Assembly: GCF_001429025.1 (NCBI RefSeq)
Contig: NZ_LMHT01000012.1
Coordinates: forward strand, 1 to 32,875
Length of the DNA: 32,875 nucleotides
Direction: 5' to 3'
From: Phenylobacterium sp. Root700
GTDB taxonomy: Bacteria > Pseudomonadota > Alphaproteobacteria > Caulobacterales > Caulobacteraceae
The position numbers were made by a program, and so were the translations under genes. The notes below the pieces were generated by a model that was not told the origin of the DNA, searched no databases, and worked only from the letters and a program-made list of their open reading frames with translations. Of this stretch, positions 23,256 through 30,817 are shown piece by piece (position 1 is the first letter of the stretch; every line of letters begins with the position of its first letter).

Positions 23256-24404
23256 ATGACCTATCTGAAAACCGCTCTTTGCGCGACGGCTGGCGCCCTG
23301 ATGTTCGCTGGCGCCGCCATGGCCGATCCGCTCGCCTCGCCCGCCATGACCGGTCCGGTCCTGGCCAATCCAAACCCGATCTCGGTCGACGCTGGTCCTC
23401 TGGGACAAGTCTATGTGAGCGGCGTGGTCAGCGGCGTGGCCATGGCGCAGAGCAATCCCGCCTTCGGCGATCACAAGACCCAGGCCGACATCAGCAACGG
23501 CCAGGTGGTCATCCAGACGACCGAAGGGCCCATCCAATTCTACGTCCAGGCCGGCATCTATTCCCTGCCCTCGCTCGGGCTCGGCTATATGAAGTCGGAC
23601 AAAATCACCGACGCGACCTTCGGCGCTGTGCCGAACGCCTACGTCAAGATCGTTCCCAGCGACAACGTCTCGGTCATGATCGGCAAGCTGCCGACCCTGG
23701 TGGGCGCGGAGTACACCTTCACCTTCCAGAACATGAACATCGTGCGCGGCCTGCTGTGGAACCAGGAGCCGGCGGTCAGCCAAGGCGTCCAGTTCAACTT
23801 CGCCAGCGGCCCGATCAGCGCCTCGGTCGCCTGGACCGACGGCTACTATTCGGAAAAGGCCAACTGGATCTCCGGCTTGCTGACCTACACCGTGTCGCCG
23901 TCGGACTCGGTCAGCGTGGTGGCCGCCGCCAGCACCTCGGACAACTCCCACTCGAGCTTCGCCACCTCGCCGCTGCTGAACAACAGCGAGATCTACAACC
24001 TGCTCTACACCCATAACTCGGGCGGCCTGACCATCACGCCGTATCTGCAGTACAGCCGCGTCTCCGAAGACGCCGGGCTCGGCATCCCCGCCGACTCCGC
24101 CACCTTCGGCGCGGCGGTGCTGGGCAAGTACGCCTTCAGCGACGAGTTCAGCCTGGCGGCCCGGGCCGAGTACATCAAGTCCACGGGCTCGGTGGCCAAG
24201 GGCACGCCGAACCTGCTCTACGGGCCGGGCAGCAAGGCCTGGTCGCTCACCGTCACCCCGACCTATCAAAAGGGCGTCTTCTTCCTGCGCGGAGAGGCTT
24301 CCTATGTTCAGGTCCTCGACAGCACCCCGGGCTTCGCACTCGGCGACAGCGGCACGGACAAGAGCCAGTTCCGCGCCATCGCCGAGGCCGGCTTCGTCTT
24401 CTAA
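23256..24404 (+). CDS. BBP2-type outer-membrane beta-barrel porin
   Basis: A 382-residue outer-membrane protein. The signal peptide covers residues 1-23 (ending GAAMA), so ATG 23256 is preferred, with GGGGA 11 bases upstream; ATG 23238 is possible. Alternating hydrophobic beta strands run through the whole sequence and it ends in a phenylalanine (EAGFVF). The segment GKLPTLVGAEYTFTFQNMNI followed by RGLLWNQEPA is typical of the putative beta-barrel porin-2 (OmpL-like) family. Such porins are thought to allow diffusion of small solutes. It lies between the lipoprotein and the amine oxidoreductase, and probably provides entry for the amine or an intermediate, though substrate specificity cannot be read. 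Confidence 0.85.
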   Translation: MTYLKTALCATAGALMFAGAAMADPLASPAMTGPVLANPNPISVDAGPLGQVYVSGVVSGVAMAQSNPAFGDHKTQADISNGQVVIQTTEGPIQFYVQAGIYSLPSLGLGYMKSDKITDATFGAVPNAYVKIVPSDNVSVMIGKLPTLVGAEYTFTFQNMNIVRGLLWNQEPAVSQGVQFNFASGPISASVAWTDGYYSEKANWISGLLTYTVSPSDSVSVVAAASTSDNSHSSFATSPLLNNSEIYNLLYTHNSGGLTITPYLQYSRVSEDAGLGIPADSATFGAAVLGKYAFSDEFSLAARAEYIKSTGSVAKGTPNLLYGPGSKAWSLTVTPTYQKGVFFLRGEASYVQVLDSTPGFALGDSGTDKSQFRAIAEAGFVF

Positions 24405-24428
24405 ACCGCTGGGGGCGCAACTCGCCCC

Positions 24429-24438
24429 CGTGATCACA
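24429..24438. promoter_or_regulatory. GTGATCAC-type operator (CGTGATCACA) after the porin gene
   Basis: A core-perfect copy 25 bases after the porin stop and 244 bases upstream of a second identical 10-mer. Paired sites could support DNA looping. Confidence 0.5.
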
Positions 24439-24444
24439 CTACCG

Positions 24445-24475
24445 TCCCACCGCCTCCTCTCTGGAGGCGGTGGGA
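24445..24475 (+). terminator. Strong hairpin after the porin gene
   Basis: TCCCACCGCCTCC (24445-24457) pairs perfectly over 13 bases with GGAGGCGGTGGGA (24463-24475), with loop TCTCT. No T-run follows. Confidence 0.7.
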
Positions 24476-24645
24476 TAGATGATCGAAGGCGGCGCCGACG
24501 CGCCCCTCCCGGGTGGATCAGCCCCGCAGATCAGCCCTGACCAGACCCCGCGCAATCAAGCCCCAGACGCCCCACTCTGCTCCAAGCCCCACGCGGGCGG
24601 AGACACAGCCAAGCGGCCAATCGCTCGCCCGGCGACCAGGCCGAC

Positions 24646-24682
24646 TTGACATCGGTCGCGGTTACCCCAAATCGTGATCACA
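24646..24682 (+). promoter_or_regulatory. Likely promoter and GTGATCAC operator of the amine oxidoreductase gene
   Basis: TTGACA at 24646-24651 is followed by the operator CGTGATCACA at 24673-24682, placed at the -10 to +1 region. A clear -10 box at 17-base spacing is not obvious (AAATCG). The start codon is 51 bases downstream. Confidence 0.5.
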
Positions 24683-24733
24683 GATAGCCGGCAATCTAGC
24701 GCCTGGCGCGAAGCTGTATTTTGGGGGATGTGC

Positions 24734-26677
24734 ATGGGCAGGAAGAACGGCGCCGGACGCGGCCAGGATCGCGACCTCGGCATGGGGCGCAACATCGACC
24801 GCCGCGACTTTCTCCAGGGCTCGGCGGTAGCCATGGTCGCCGCCGGCGCGCTGTCGCCGGAACTGGCGGCGGCCGCCGCCGAAGTCGCCGCGCAGGACAA
24901 GCCTGGCTACTATCCCCCGACCCTCACCGGAATGCGCGGCAGCCACCCCGGCTCCTTCGAGGACGCGCACATCATTCGCGACCGGGGCGGATTCGCCGGC
25001 AGCGGCAGCGACACCGGCGAAGAATACGACCTGGTGATCGTCGGCGCCGGGATCAGCGGCCTCGCGGCGGCGCATTTCTATCGCGAGCGGGCCGGGACCA
25101 AGGCCAAGATCCTGATCCTCGACAATCACGACGACTTTGGCGGCCACGCCAAGCGCAACGAGTACATGCTGGGCGGCCGGCTTCAGATCATGAACGGCGG
25201 GACGATGGGGATCGAAAGCCCGACGCCCTATAGCCCCGTCGCCGATGGCTTGATGAAGACCCTGGGCATCCATCCCGAGGAGCTCTCCAAGGCCAGCGAC
25301 GACGACGCCTTCTATGGCGAGATGGGCCTGGGCTCGGGCATCTTCTTCGATCGCGAAACGTTCGGCGTCGACAAGTTCGTCGTCAGCCCGGGGCGCCGGC
25401 CCCGCGCCGATGGACAGCCGAACGCCATGGCCGCGTTCATCGCCCAGATTCCGCTCTCCGAGCCCGCGCGCCGCGACGTGCTGGCGATCGAGACCGGGGA
25501 CATCGACTACATGCCGGGGCTTACTCAGGACCAGAAGAAGCAGCGCCTGGCGCGCATGAGCTACCAGGACTACCTGCTCAACGTCGTGAAGGCCGATCCG
25601 GGGGTCATTCCCTACTATCTGCATCGGACCGACGGCCTTTGGGGATGCGGCATCGACGGGGTCTCGGCCCTCGACTGCTGGGGCAGCCATTTCCCCGGCT
25701 TCAAGGGCCTGAAGCTCGACCGCACCGCCACGCCGCTGATGGGCTATACGCCCGGCAACGAAATGGCCACGGGCGGATCCTACGGGTTCCACTTCCCGGA
25801 CGGCAACGCCTCCATCGCCCGCCTGCTGGTCCGCAACCTGATCCCAGCGGCCATGCCCGGCTCAACCGCAGAAGACGTCGTGACCGCGCGGGCCGACTAC
25901 AGCCAGCTCGACAAGGCGGGCCAGCCGGTTCGCATTCGCCTGTCCAGCGTCGTGGTTCACGCGGCGAACAACAAGGCCCCGGCCAAGGCCGGCGTCCAGG
26001 TCACCTACATGCGAGGCGGCAAGTCCTACGTGGTGAAGGCCAAGCACTGCGTGATGGCCAGCTGGAACATGATGATCCCGTACATCTGCCCGGAGCTGCC
26101 CGCGCCCCAGAAGGTCGCCCTGCACTATCTGGTGAAGACCCCGCTGGTCTACACGACGGTGGCGCTGCGCAACTGGGAGGCGTTCAAGGCGCTGGGCGTG
26201 TCCAACGTGTCTTGCCCTGGCGGCTACCACACCGGGGTGAGCCTCAATCAGGCGCAGCACATCGGCGGCTACCAAAGCCCGCGCTCGCCCAGCGAGCCGA
26301 TCCTGGTTCACATGACGCGGACCCCCGCCAGTCCCGGTCTGCCGGAACGCGAGCAGCACAAGGTCGGCCGGATGGAGTTGCTGACCACGCCCTTCGAAAC
26401 CTTCGAGCACAATATCCGCGACCAACTCGGCCGCGTGCTGGGCGGCGGCGGCTTCGATCCCGCCCGCGATATCCTCGGCATCACCGTCAACCGCTGGCCG
26501 CACGGCTACGCGCCGGAATACAACTCGCTGATCGACCCCGACGAAGGCCTGCCGCTGAAGGCCGCCCGCGCCAAGTTCGGCTCCATCGCCATCGCCAACG
26601 CCGACTCCGGTGGCGGCGCCTATACCGACGTGGCCATGGACCAGGCCCATCGGGCGGTGAGCGAACTGCTCGCCTGA
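24734..26677 (+). CDS. Tat-exported FAD-dependent amine oxidoreductase, spermidine dehydrogenase-like
   Basis: A 647-residue flavoprotein. The ATG at 24734 has GGGGG six bases upstream; a frame extension to 24674 would start inside the operator. IDRRDFLQGSAV (arginines 23-24) with the following hydrophobic stretch is a twin-arginine signal, so the enzyme is exported already folded with FAD. The dinucleotide-binding motif VIVGAGISGL (102-111) is followed by an acidic strand end, and the C-terminal segment GITVNRWPHGY and IANADSGGGAYTDVA matches spermidine dehydrogenase-like amine oxidases. In SpdH enzymes the amine is oxidised to aldehyde and amine with electrons going to the respiratory chain. 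A second member of this family is encoded at the right edge of the window. The exact amine is unproven. Confidence 0.82.
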   Translation: MGRKNGAGRGQDRDLGMGRNIDRRDFLQGSAVAMVAAGALSPELAAAAAEVAAQDKPGYYPPTLTGMRGSHPGSFEDAHIIRDRGGFAGSGSDTGEEYDLVIVGAGISGLAAAHFYRERAGTKAKILILDNHDDFGGHAKRNEYMLGGRLQIMNGGTMGIESPTPYSPVADGLMKTLGIHPEELSKASDDDAFYGEMGLGSGIFFDRETFGVDKFVVSPGRRPRADGQPNAMAAFIAQIPLSEPARRDVLAIETGDIDYMPGLTQDQKKQRLARMSYQDYLLNVVKADPGVIPYYLHRTDGLWGCGIDGVSALDCWGSHFPGFKGLKLDRTATPLMGYTPGNEMATGGSYGFHFPDGNASIARLLVRNLIPAAMPGSTAEDVVTARADYSQLDKAGQPVRIRLSSVVVHAANNKAPAKAGVQVTYMRGGKSYVVKAKHCVMASWNMMIPYICPELPAPQKVALHYLVKTPLVYTTVALRNWEAFKALGVSNVSCPGGYHTGVSLNQAQHIGGYQSPRSPSEPILVHMTRTPASPGLPEREQHKVGRMELLTTPFETFEHNIRDQLGRVLGGGGFDPARDILGITVNRWPHGYAPEYNSLIDPDEGLPLKAARAKFGSIAIANADSGGGAYTDVAMDQAHRAVSELLA

Positions 26678-26708
26678 GCTTAAAGGCCCTCACGGCGCGA
26701 TCGAGCTG

Positions 26709-26732
26709 CCAAGGCCGCATTTGCGACCTTGG
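26709..26732 (+). terminator. Hairpin after the amine oxidoreductase gene
   Basis: CCAAGGCCGC (26709-26718) pairs with GCGACCTTGG (26723-26732) with one mismatch and an ATTT loop, about 30 bases after the stop. An alternative pairing downstream could replace it. Confidence 0.4.
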
Positions 26733-26760
26733 CGGTCGCCTCGCGACAAATTCGCACAAC

Positions 26761-26770
26761 TGTGATCACA
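26761..26770. promoter_or_regulatory. GTGATCAC-type operator (perfect TGTGATCACA)
   Basis: A perfect 10-base palindrome overlapping CATAAT (26769-26774), a good -10 box without a convincing -35. It lies 153 bases upstream of the promoter-proximal site, so paired binding is possible. Confidence 0.58.
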
Positions 26771-26902
26771 TAATGACGCAGGCGTCACATTGGACGCGAG
26801 TGATCGCGCCCCCAATGAGAAGGCGACGCCCCTTCCAGGGCCTTGCTCAGACAGAGATCTGAGAAAAATACCGCGGTCACCGTCACATGATACGCTTCGG
26901 CT

Positions 26903-26931
26903 TTGACCTTATTAGTGATCACAGTTATAGG
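26903..26931 (+). promoter_or_regulatory. Promoter of the puuD-spuC operon with embedded GTGATCAC operator
   Basis: TTGACC (26903-26908) and TATAGG (26926-26931) are spaced by 17 bases. The operator AGTGATCACA (26914-26923) fills the spacer, the classic place for repression. The predicted transcript start, around 26937-26939, coincides with the ATG of the leader ORF, so the message could be leaderless. Confidence 0.65.
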
Positions 26932-26938
26932 GATAGAG

Positions 26939-27010
26939 ATGCTGATCCCTCCCACCCCTTTCACTCGGAACCGCGCTTCGGCGCCCGCAGCCGTCGCGCG
27001 TGAAATCTAA
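26939..27010 (+). CDS. Possible 23-residue leader peptide ahead of puuD
   Basis: An open frame from ATG 26939 to TAA 27008-27010 encodes a 23-residue peptide beginning MLIPPTPF and ending VAREI. Its stop is one base before the puuD ATG (TAAGATG), which has no good ribosome site of its own. Translation of the leader could therefore feed ribosomes into puuD. The peptide shows no attenuator-type codon run. It could be a chance frame. Confidence 0.4.
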   Translation: MLIPPTPFTRNRASAPAAVAREI

Positions 27011-27011
27011 G

Positions 27012-27773
27012 ATGGCTACGCTCCGCCCCACGCTTGGCGTCGTCTGCTGCACCCGGACCGTCGGGTCCGATCAGGCGCAGGCGGTGATGAACCGTTATGT
27101 CACCGCGGCGATGACCTTTGCCGACACCAGCGCCCTGCTGGTCCCGGCCCTCCCCGAACTGATGGCGGCCCATGAAGTCGCGCCGCGCCTCGATGGCCTG
27201 CTGCTGACCGGCAGCCCGTCCAATGTCGATCCCGAGCGCTATGGCCAGGGCGGCGCGGCCGACGCTACGGGCCCCTACGATCTGGCCCGGGACACCATGA
27301 CCTCGGCGCTGATCAAGGCGATGCTCGACCTGGGCAAGCCGGTGTTCGGCATCTGCCGCGGCCTGCAGGAACTGAACGTCGCCTTCGGCGGCACGCTTCG
27401 GCGCGACGCCAGCGCGTCGAGCGACCTGCTGGCCCACCACGCGCCCGACGACGCCGGCTGGGACGAGATGTTCGCCCACAGCCACGAGGTCGAGTTGACG
27501 GCGGGCGGGGTGCTGAACAAAGGCCTCTCGCGCGACCGGATACTGGTGAACTCGGTGCACTATCAGGCGATCGGCCAACTGGGCGCCGGCCTGACCGTGG
27601 AGGCCCGCGCGCCCGACGGCGTGGTCGAAGCCATCTCCGCCCAGGTCAACGGCGCCCCCGTCGTCGCGGTGCAGTGGCACCCCGAATGGCGCACCGCCGA
27701 CAACCCCGACTCGCAAGCCTATTTCCAGTTGCTCGGCCGCGCTCTGCGCGGCGAGTTAGACGCCAAGATCTGA
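27012..27773 (+). CDS. puuD: Gamma-glutamyl-gamma-aminobutyrate hydrolase (class I glutamine amidotransferase-like)
   Basis: A 253-residue cytoplasmic enzyme of the peptidase C26 family. It splits gamma-glutamyl-GABA into glutamate and GABA in the glutamylated putrescine pathway. The nucleophile C115 sits in the nucleophile elbow FGICRGLQELN, and H223 and E225 in QWHPEW complete the triad. LLLTGSPSNVDP (64-75) is the usual binding loop. The ATG at 27012 is preferred over a GTG at 27000, because it follows the TAA of the leader frame by one base and its N-terminus ATLRPTLGV fits the family. It is the first enzyme gene of an operon with the aminotransferase, 10 bases apart. No gamma-glutamylputrescine synthetase gene is seen in the window, so the substrate may be a related gamma-glutamyl amine. 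Confidence 0.88.
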   Translation: MATLRPTLGVVCCTRTVGSDQAQAVMNRYVTAAMTFADTSALLVPALPELMAAHEVAPRLDGLLLTGSPSNVDPERYGQGGAADATGPYDLARDTMTSALIKAMLDLGKPVFGICRGLQELNVAFGGTLRRDASASSDLLAHHAPDDAGWDEMFAHSHEVELTAGGVLNKGLSRDRILVNSVHYQAIGQLGAGLTVEARAPDGVVEAISAQVNGAPVVAVQWHPEWRTADNPDSQAYFQLLGRALRGELDAKI

Positions 27774-27783
27774 GGACCCGACC

Positions 27784-29199
27784 GTGACCCGCAAGAATTA
27801 CGACATCGCCGAACTCCGCCGCCTCGACGTGGCCCACCACCTGCCCGCCCAGCAGGACCACGGCCTGATGCGCGATATCGGCGGCAGCCGGATCATCACT
27901 CGCGCCGACGGCTGCTTCATCTATGACGGCGACGGCGCGGCGATCCTCGACGGCATGGCCGGCCTCTGGTGCGTGCAGGTCGGTTACGGCCGCAAGGAAC
28001 TGGCTGACGCCGCGCACGAGCAGATGCTGGAGCTGCCCTACTACAACACCTTCTTCAAGACGGCCTCGCCGCCCACGATCCGGCTGGCCACGAAGATCTC
28101 CGAGCTGCTCGGCGGCAATCTCAGCCATGTCTTCTTCAACAGCTCCGGCTCTGAAGCCATCGACACCATTATCCGGCTGACGCGCTTCTACTGGCAGGCC
28201 AAGGGCCAGCCGGAACGCAACATCATCATCGCGCGCACCAACGGCTATCACGGCTCCACCATCGCCGGGGCCAGCCTTGGCGGCATGAAGGCCATGCACG
28301 ACCAGGGCGGCCCCTGGGTGCCGGGCATGGAACGCATCATGCAGCCCTATCCCTTCGGCGAAGGCTTCGGCCAGGACCCGGTGAAGTTCGGCGAGCTGGC
28401 AGCCGACGCCCTGGAACAGCGCATCCTGGAGCTGGGCCCCGAGAACGTCGCCGCCTTCATCGGCGAGCCGGTGCAAGGCGCCGGCGGCGTGATCATCCCG
28501 CCGGAGAACTACTGGAAGCGGGTCGAGGCCATCTGCCGCAAGTACGGCATTCTGCTGATCAGCGACGACGTGATCTGCGGCTACGGCCGCCTGGGCAGCT
28601 GGTTCGGCTTCCAGCACTACGGCATCAAGCCCGACCTGGTCTCGATGGCCAAGGGCCTGTCCTCCGGCTACCTGCCGATCTCGGCGGTCGGCGTGGCGGA
28701 CCACATCGTCGAGGTGCTGCGCGGGCATGGCGACGATTTCGTCCACGGCTTCACCTATTCGGGGCACCCGACGGCCGCCGCCGTGGCGCTGAAGAATATC
28801 GAGATCATGGAGCGCGAGAATCTGGTGCAGCGCACGCGCGACGACACCGGCCCCTATCTGGCGCGCGGCATGGCCGAACTCGCCAAGCATCCGTTGGTCG
28901 GTGAAGCCCGCTCGCTTGGCCTGATCGGCGCGGTGGAGATCGTCTCCAAGAAGGGGACCAACGAACGGTTCGGCGGCAAGGAAGGCAAGGCTGGCCCGAT
29001 CGTCCGCGACCTCTGCATCAAGAACGGCCTGATGGTGCGGGCCGTCCGCGACAGCCTGGTGATGAGCCCGCCGCTGGTCATCAGCCATGCGGAGATCGAC
29101 TCCATGCTGAGCATCATCGCCAAGTCGCTGGACGAGGCCGAGCCGGCCCTGCGCGCGCTGCAGGCCTCGGCCGCCACGCCCGAGCCTCAGATCAGCTAG
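27784..29199 (+). CDS. spuC: Class III aminotransferase, putrescine/GABA:pyruvate type
   Basis: A 471-residue PLP enzyme starting at GTG 27784 with GAGGA eight bases upstream. It matches the SpuC/putrescine-pyruvate transaminase group. Supporting segments are the GMAGLWCVQVGYGRKEL region near the N-terminus, NSSGSEAIDT (119-128) for phosphate binding and YHGSTIAG (155-162) for the ring stack. The ISDDVICGYGR segment supplies the pyridine-binding aspartate (D261), and K290 in SMAKGLSSGY forms the Schiff base. It would move the amino group of putrescine, GABA or a similar amine to pyruvate, giving succinic semialdehyde from GABA. It is followed by a terminator-like hairpin and then the dehydrogenase gene. 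The amine preference is inferred from the neighbours. Confidence 0.88.
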   Translation: MTRKNYDIAELRRLDVAHHLPAQQDHGLMRDIGGSRIITRADGCFIYDGDGAAILDGMAGLWCVQVGYGRKELADAAHEQMLELPYYNTFFKTASPPTIRLATKISELLGGNLSHVFFNSSGSEAIDTIIRLTRFYWQAKGQPERNIIIARTNGYHGSTIAGASLGGMKAMHDQGGPWVPGMERIMQPYPFGEGFGQDPVKFGELAADALEQRILELGPENVAAFIGEPVQGAGGVIIPPENYWKRVEAICRKYGILLISDDVICGYGRLGSWFGFQHYGIKPDLVSMAKGLSSGYLPISAVGVADHIVEVLRGHGDDFVHGFTYSGHPTAAAVALKNIEIMERENLVQRTRDDTGPYLARGMAELAKHPLVGEARSLGLIGAVEIVSKKGTNERFGGKEGKAGPIVRDLCIKNGLMVRAVRDSLVMSPPLVISHAEIDSMLSIIAKSLDEAEPALRALQASAATPEPQIS

Positions 29200-29224
29200 G
29201 CGCGACCGCCTCTAAGGACTATCG

Positions 29225-29262
29225 CGCCGACGACCGAAACCTCGGTCGTCGGCGTTCGTTTT
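29225..29262 (+). terminator. Intrinsic terminator between aminotransferase and semialdehyde dehydrogenase genes
   Basis: CGCCGACGACCGA (29225-29237) pairs perfectly over 13 bases with TCGGTCGTCGGCG (29242-29254), loop AACC, followed by TTCGTTTT. This is the only hairpin of the window with a proper T-rich tail. It lies inside an apparent operon, 26 bases before the next start codon. Confidence 0.75.
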
Positions 29263-29287
29263 CCCCCTGCTCGACCGGAGATCCGGA

Positions 29288-30787
29288 ATGACCCAAGCCG
29301 CCGCCTCGCCCGCCGGGAATCCCCTGGCGATGGAACGCCTTGATCTGATCAAGACCGGCGCCTTCATCGGCGGCGAGTGGGTGGGCGAGCCGTCCGGCGC
29401 CACCTTCCCGGTGCTCAACCCCGCCGACGGGTCGCTGATCGTCGAGATAGCCGATGGCGGCGCAGATCTGGCCAAGGCCGCGGCCGACGCGGCGGCCCAG
29501 GCCTTCGTGACCTGGCGCCACACCACGGCCAAGACGCGCTCGAGCCTGCTGCGCGCCTGGTTCGATCTGGTGATCAAGCACCAGGACGATCTTGCCCGCC
29601 TGATGGCCTGGGAAATGGGCAAGCCGCTCGCCGAGGCCAAAGGCGAAGTGGCCTACGGGGCCGGCTATCTCGAATGGTTCGCCGAGGAGGCCAAGCGCGC
29701 CAACGGCGACGTCATCCCGACACCGATCGCCGGCCGCCAGATGCTGGCCGTGCGCGAACCGCTGGGCGTCGCCGCGGTGATCACCCCCTGGAATTTCCCC
29801 GTCGCGATGATCGCGCGCAAGTTCGGCCCGGCCCTGGCGGCAGGCTGCACCGTGGTGGCCAAGCCCGCCGAAGATACGCCCCTGTCGGCCCTGGCCCTGG
29901 TGCAGCTCGCGCACGAGGCCGGCGTCCCGGCCGGCGTGATCAACATCGTGCCGGCCAGCCGCGCACGCACGCCCGACATCGCCCAAGCCTGGCTGGACGA
30001 CGGCCGCGTCCGTAAGATCTCGTTCACCGGCTCCACCCCCGTCGGCAAGCTGCTGGCCCGCGGCTCGGCCGACACGTTGAAGCGCCTGTCGCTGGAACTC
30101 GGCGGCGACGCGCCGTTCATCGTCTTCGAGGACGCCGATCTGGATGTGGCGGTCGACGCCCTGATGAAGGCCAAGTTCCGCAACGCCGGCCAGGCCTGCA
30201 TCGCGGCCAACCGGGTCCTGGTTCACGACAGCATCTACGACGCCTTCGCCGGCAAGATGGCCGACGCCGTCGGACGCCTCACGGTGGGCGCGGCCCAGGA
30301 CGGGGCCTTCGACATCGGGCCGCTCATCAATCAGCGCGCGCTCGACAAGGTGGAGCGGCTGGTGGCCGAGGCGCTCGCCGCCGGCGCGCGCGTGCTGGTG
30401 GGCGGCGCGCGTCATTCGTCCGGGGGAGCCTTCTACCAGCCGACCGTCCTGACGGACGTTCCCGACCACCTGCGCGCGTCATGCGAGGAGATCTTCGGCC
30501 CGGTCCTGCCGCTCGCGCGGTTCAAGACCGAGGACGAAGCCGTGGCGCTCGCCAACGACACCGCCTTCGGCCTGGCCGCCTACTTCTGCTCCAAGGACCA
30601 GGCGCGCGTCTGGCGGGTGGCCGGACGTCTGGAGGCCGGCATGGTCGGGATCAACGAAGGCGCCATCTCCAGCGAGTACGCGCCCTTCGGCGGCGTCAAG
30701 GAATCCGGCTACGGCCGCGAGGGCTCGGTCCACGGCCTCGCGGAATACCAGTCATTGAAATACATCTGCATGGGCGGGCTCGGCTAA
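29288..30787 (+). CDS. gabD: NAD(P)-dependent succinate-semialdehyde dehydrogenase
   Basis: A 499-residue aldehyde dehydrogenase starting at ATG 29288, with GGAG seven bases upstream. Family residues are visible: N169 in VITPWNFP, K192 in VAKPAEDTP, FTGSTPVGK (246-254) for cofactor binding, the general base E270 in LELGG and the nucleophile C304 in NAGQACIAANR. The overall sequence, including GAGYLEWFAEEAKR and EYAPFGGVKESGYGREGS, fits the GabD type that oxidises succinic semialdehyde to succinate. This completes a route from GABA to the citric acid cycle with the two preceding genes. Other omega-amino aldehydes are possible substrates. A hairpin with T-tail in front suggests that it may be expressed at a different level. 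Confidence 0.92.
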   Translation: MTQAAASPAGNPLAMERLDLIKTGAFIGGEWVGEPSGATFPVLNPADGSLIVEIADGGADLAKAAADAAAQAFVTWRHTTAKTRSSLLRAWFDLVIKHQDDLARLMAWEMGKPLAEAKGEVAYGAGYLEWFAEEAKRANGDVIPTPIAGRQMLAVREPLGVAAVITPWNFPVAMIARKFGPALAAGCTVVAKPAEDTPLSALALVQLAHEAGVPAGVINIVPASRARTPDIAQAWLDDGRVRKISFTGSTPVGKLLARGSADTLKRLSLELGGDAPFIVFEDADLDVAVDALMKAKFRNAGQACIAANRVLVHDSIYDAFAGKMADAVGRLTVGAAQDGAFDIGPLINQRALDKVERLVAEALAAGARVLVGGARHSSGGAFYQPTVLTDVPDHLRASCEEIFGPVLPLARFKTEDEAVALANDTAFGLAAYFCSKDQARVWRVAGRLEAGMVGINEGAISSEYAPFGGVKESGYGREGSVHGLAEYQSLKYICMGGLG

Positions 30788-30817
30788 GACCGGCTCGGCC
30801 CCCAGGGACGGGCGCGC

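Larger units (their letters stand above)
24405..24733. other. Intergenic region between porin and amine oxidoreductase with two operators and a hairpin
   Basis: About 330 bases. It carries GTGATCAC sites at 24430-24437 and 24674-24681, a 13-base-pair hairpin between them, and TTGACA at 24646-24651. No gene is supported. Confidence 0.6.
26678..27011. other. Regulatory intergenic region with two operators, promoter and leader ORF before puuD
   Basis: About 330 bases with a hairpin (26709-26732), GTGATCAC sites at 26762 and 26915, a good promoter and a short open frame that ends one base before the puuD start. A competing hairpin GCGACC/GGTCGC (26723-26739) overlaps the first one. Confidence 0.6.

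Noticed and set aside
26773..26862. 29-codon open frame just after the TGTGATCACA site at 26761
   Set aside because: It starts beside a CATAAT box, but there is no convincing -35, no ribosome site, and the peptide is arginine-rich without recognisable features. It could be real if a leaderless start is shown.
17652..26923. CRP/FNR interpretation of the TGTGA/TCACA sites
   Set aside because: The half-sites abut with no spacer, whereas CRP-type sites need six bases between them.
29776..29785. GTGATCAC inside the semialdehyde dehydrogenase gene
   Set aside because: It encodes part of the conserved V-I-T-P-W-N-F-P motif, and the flanking bases (G and C) do not match the T/A ends of the intergenic sites.
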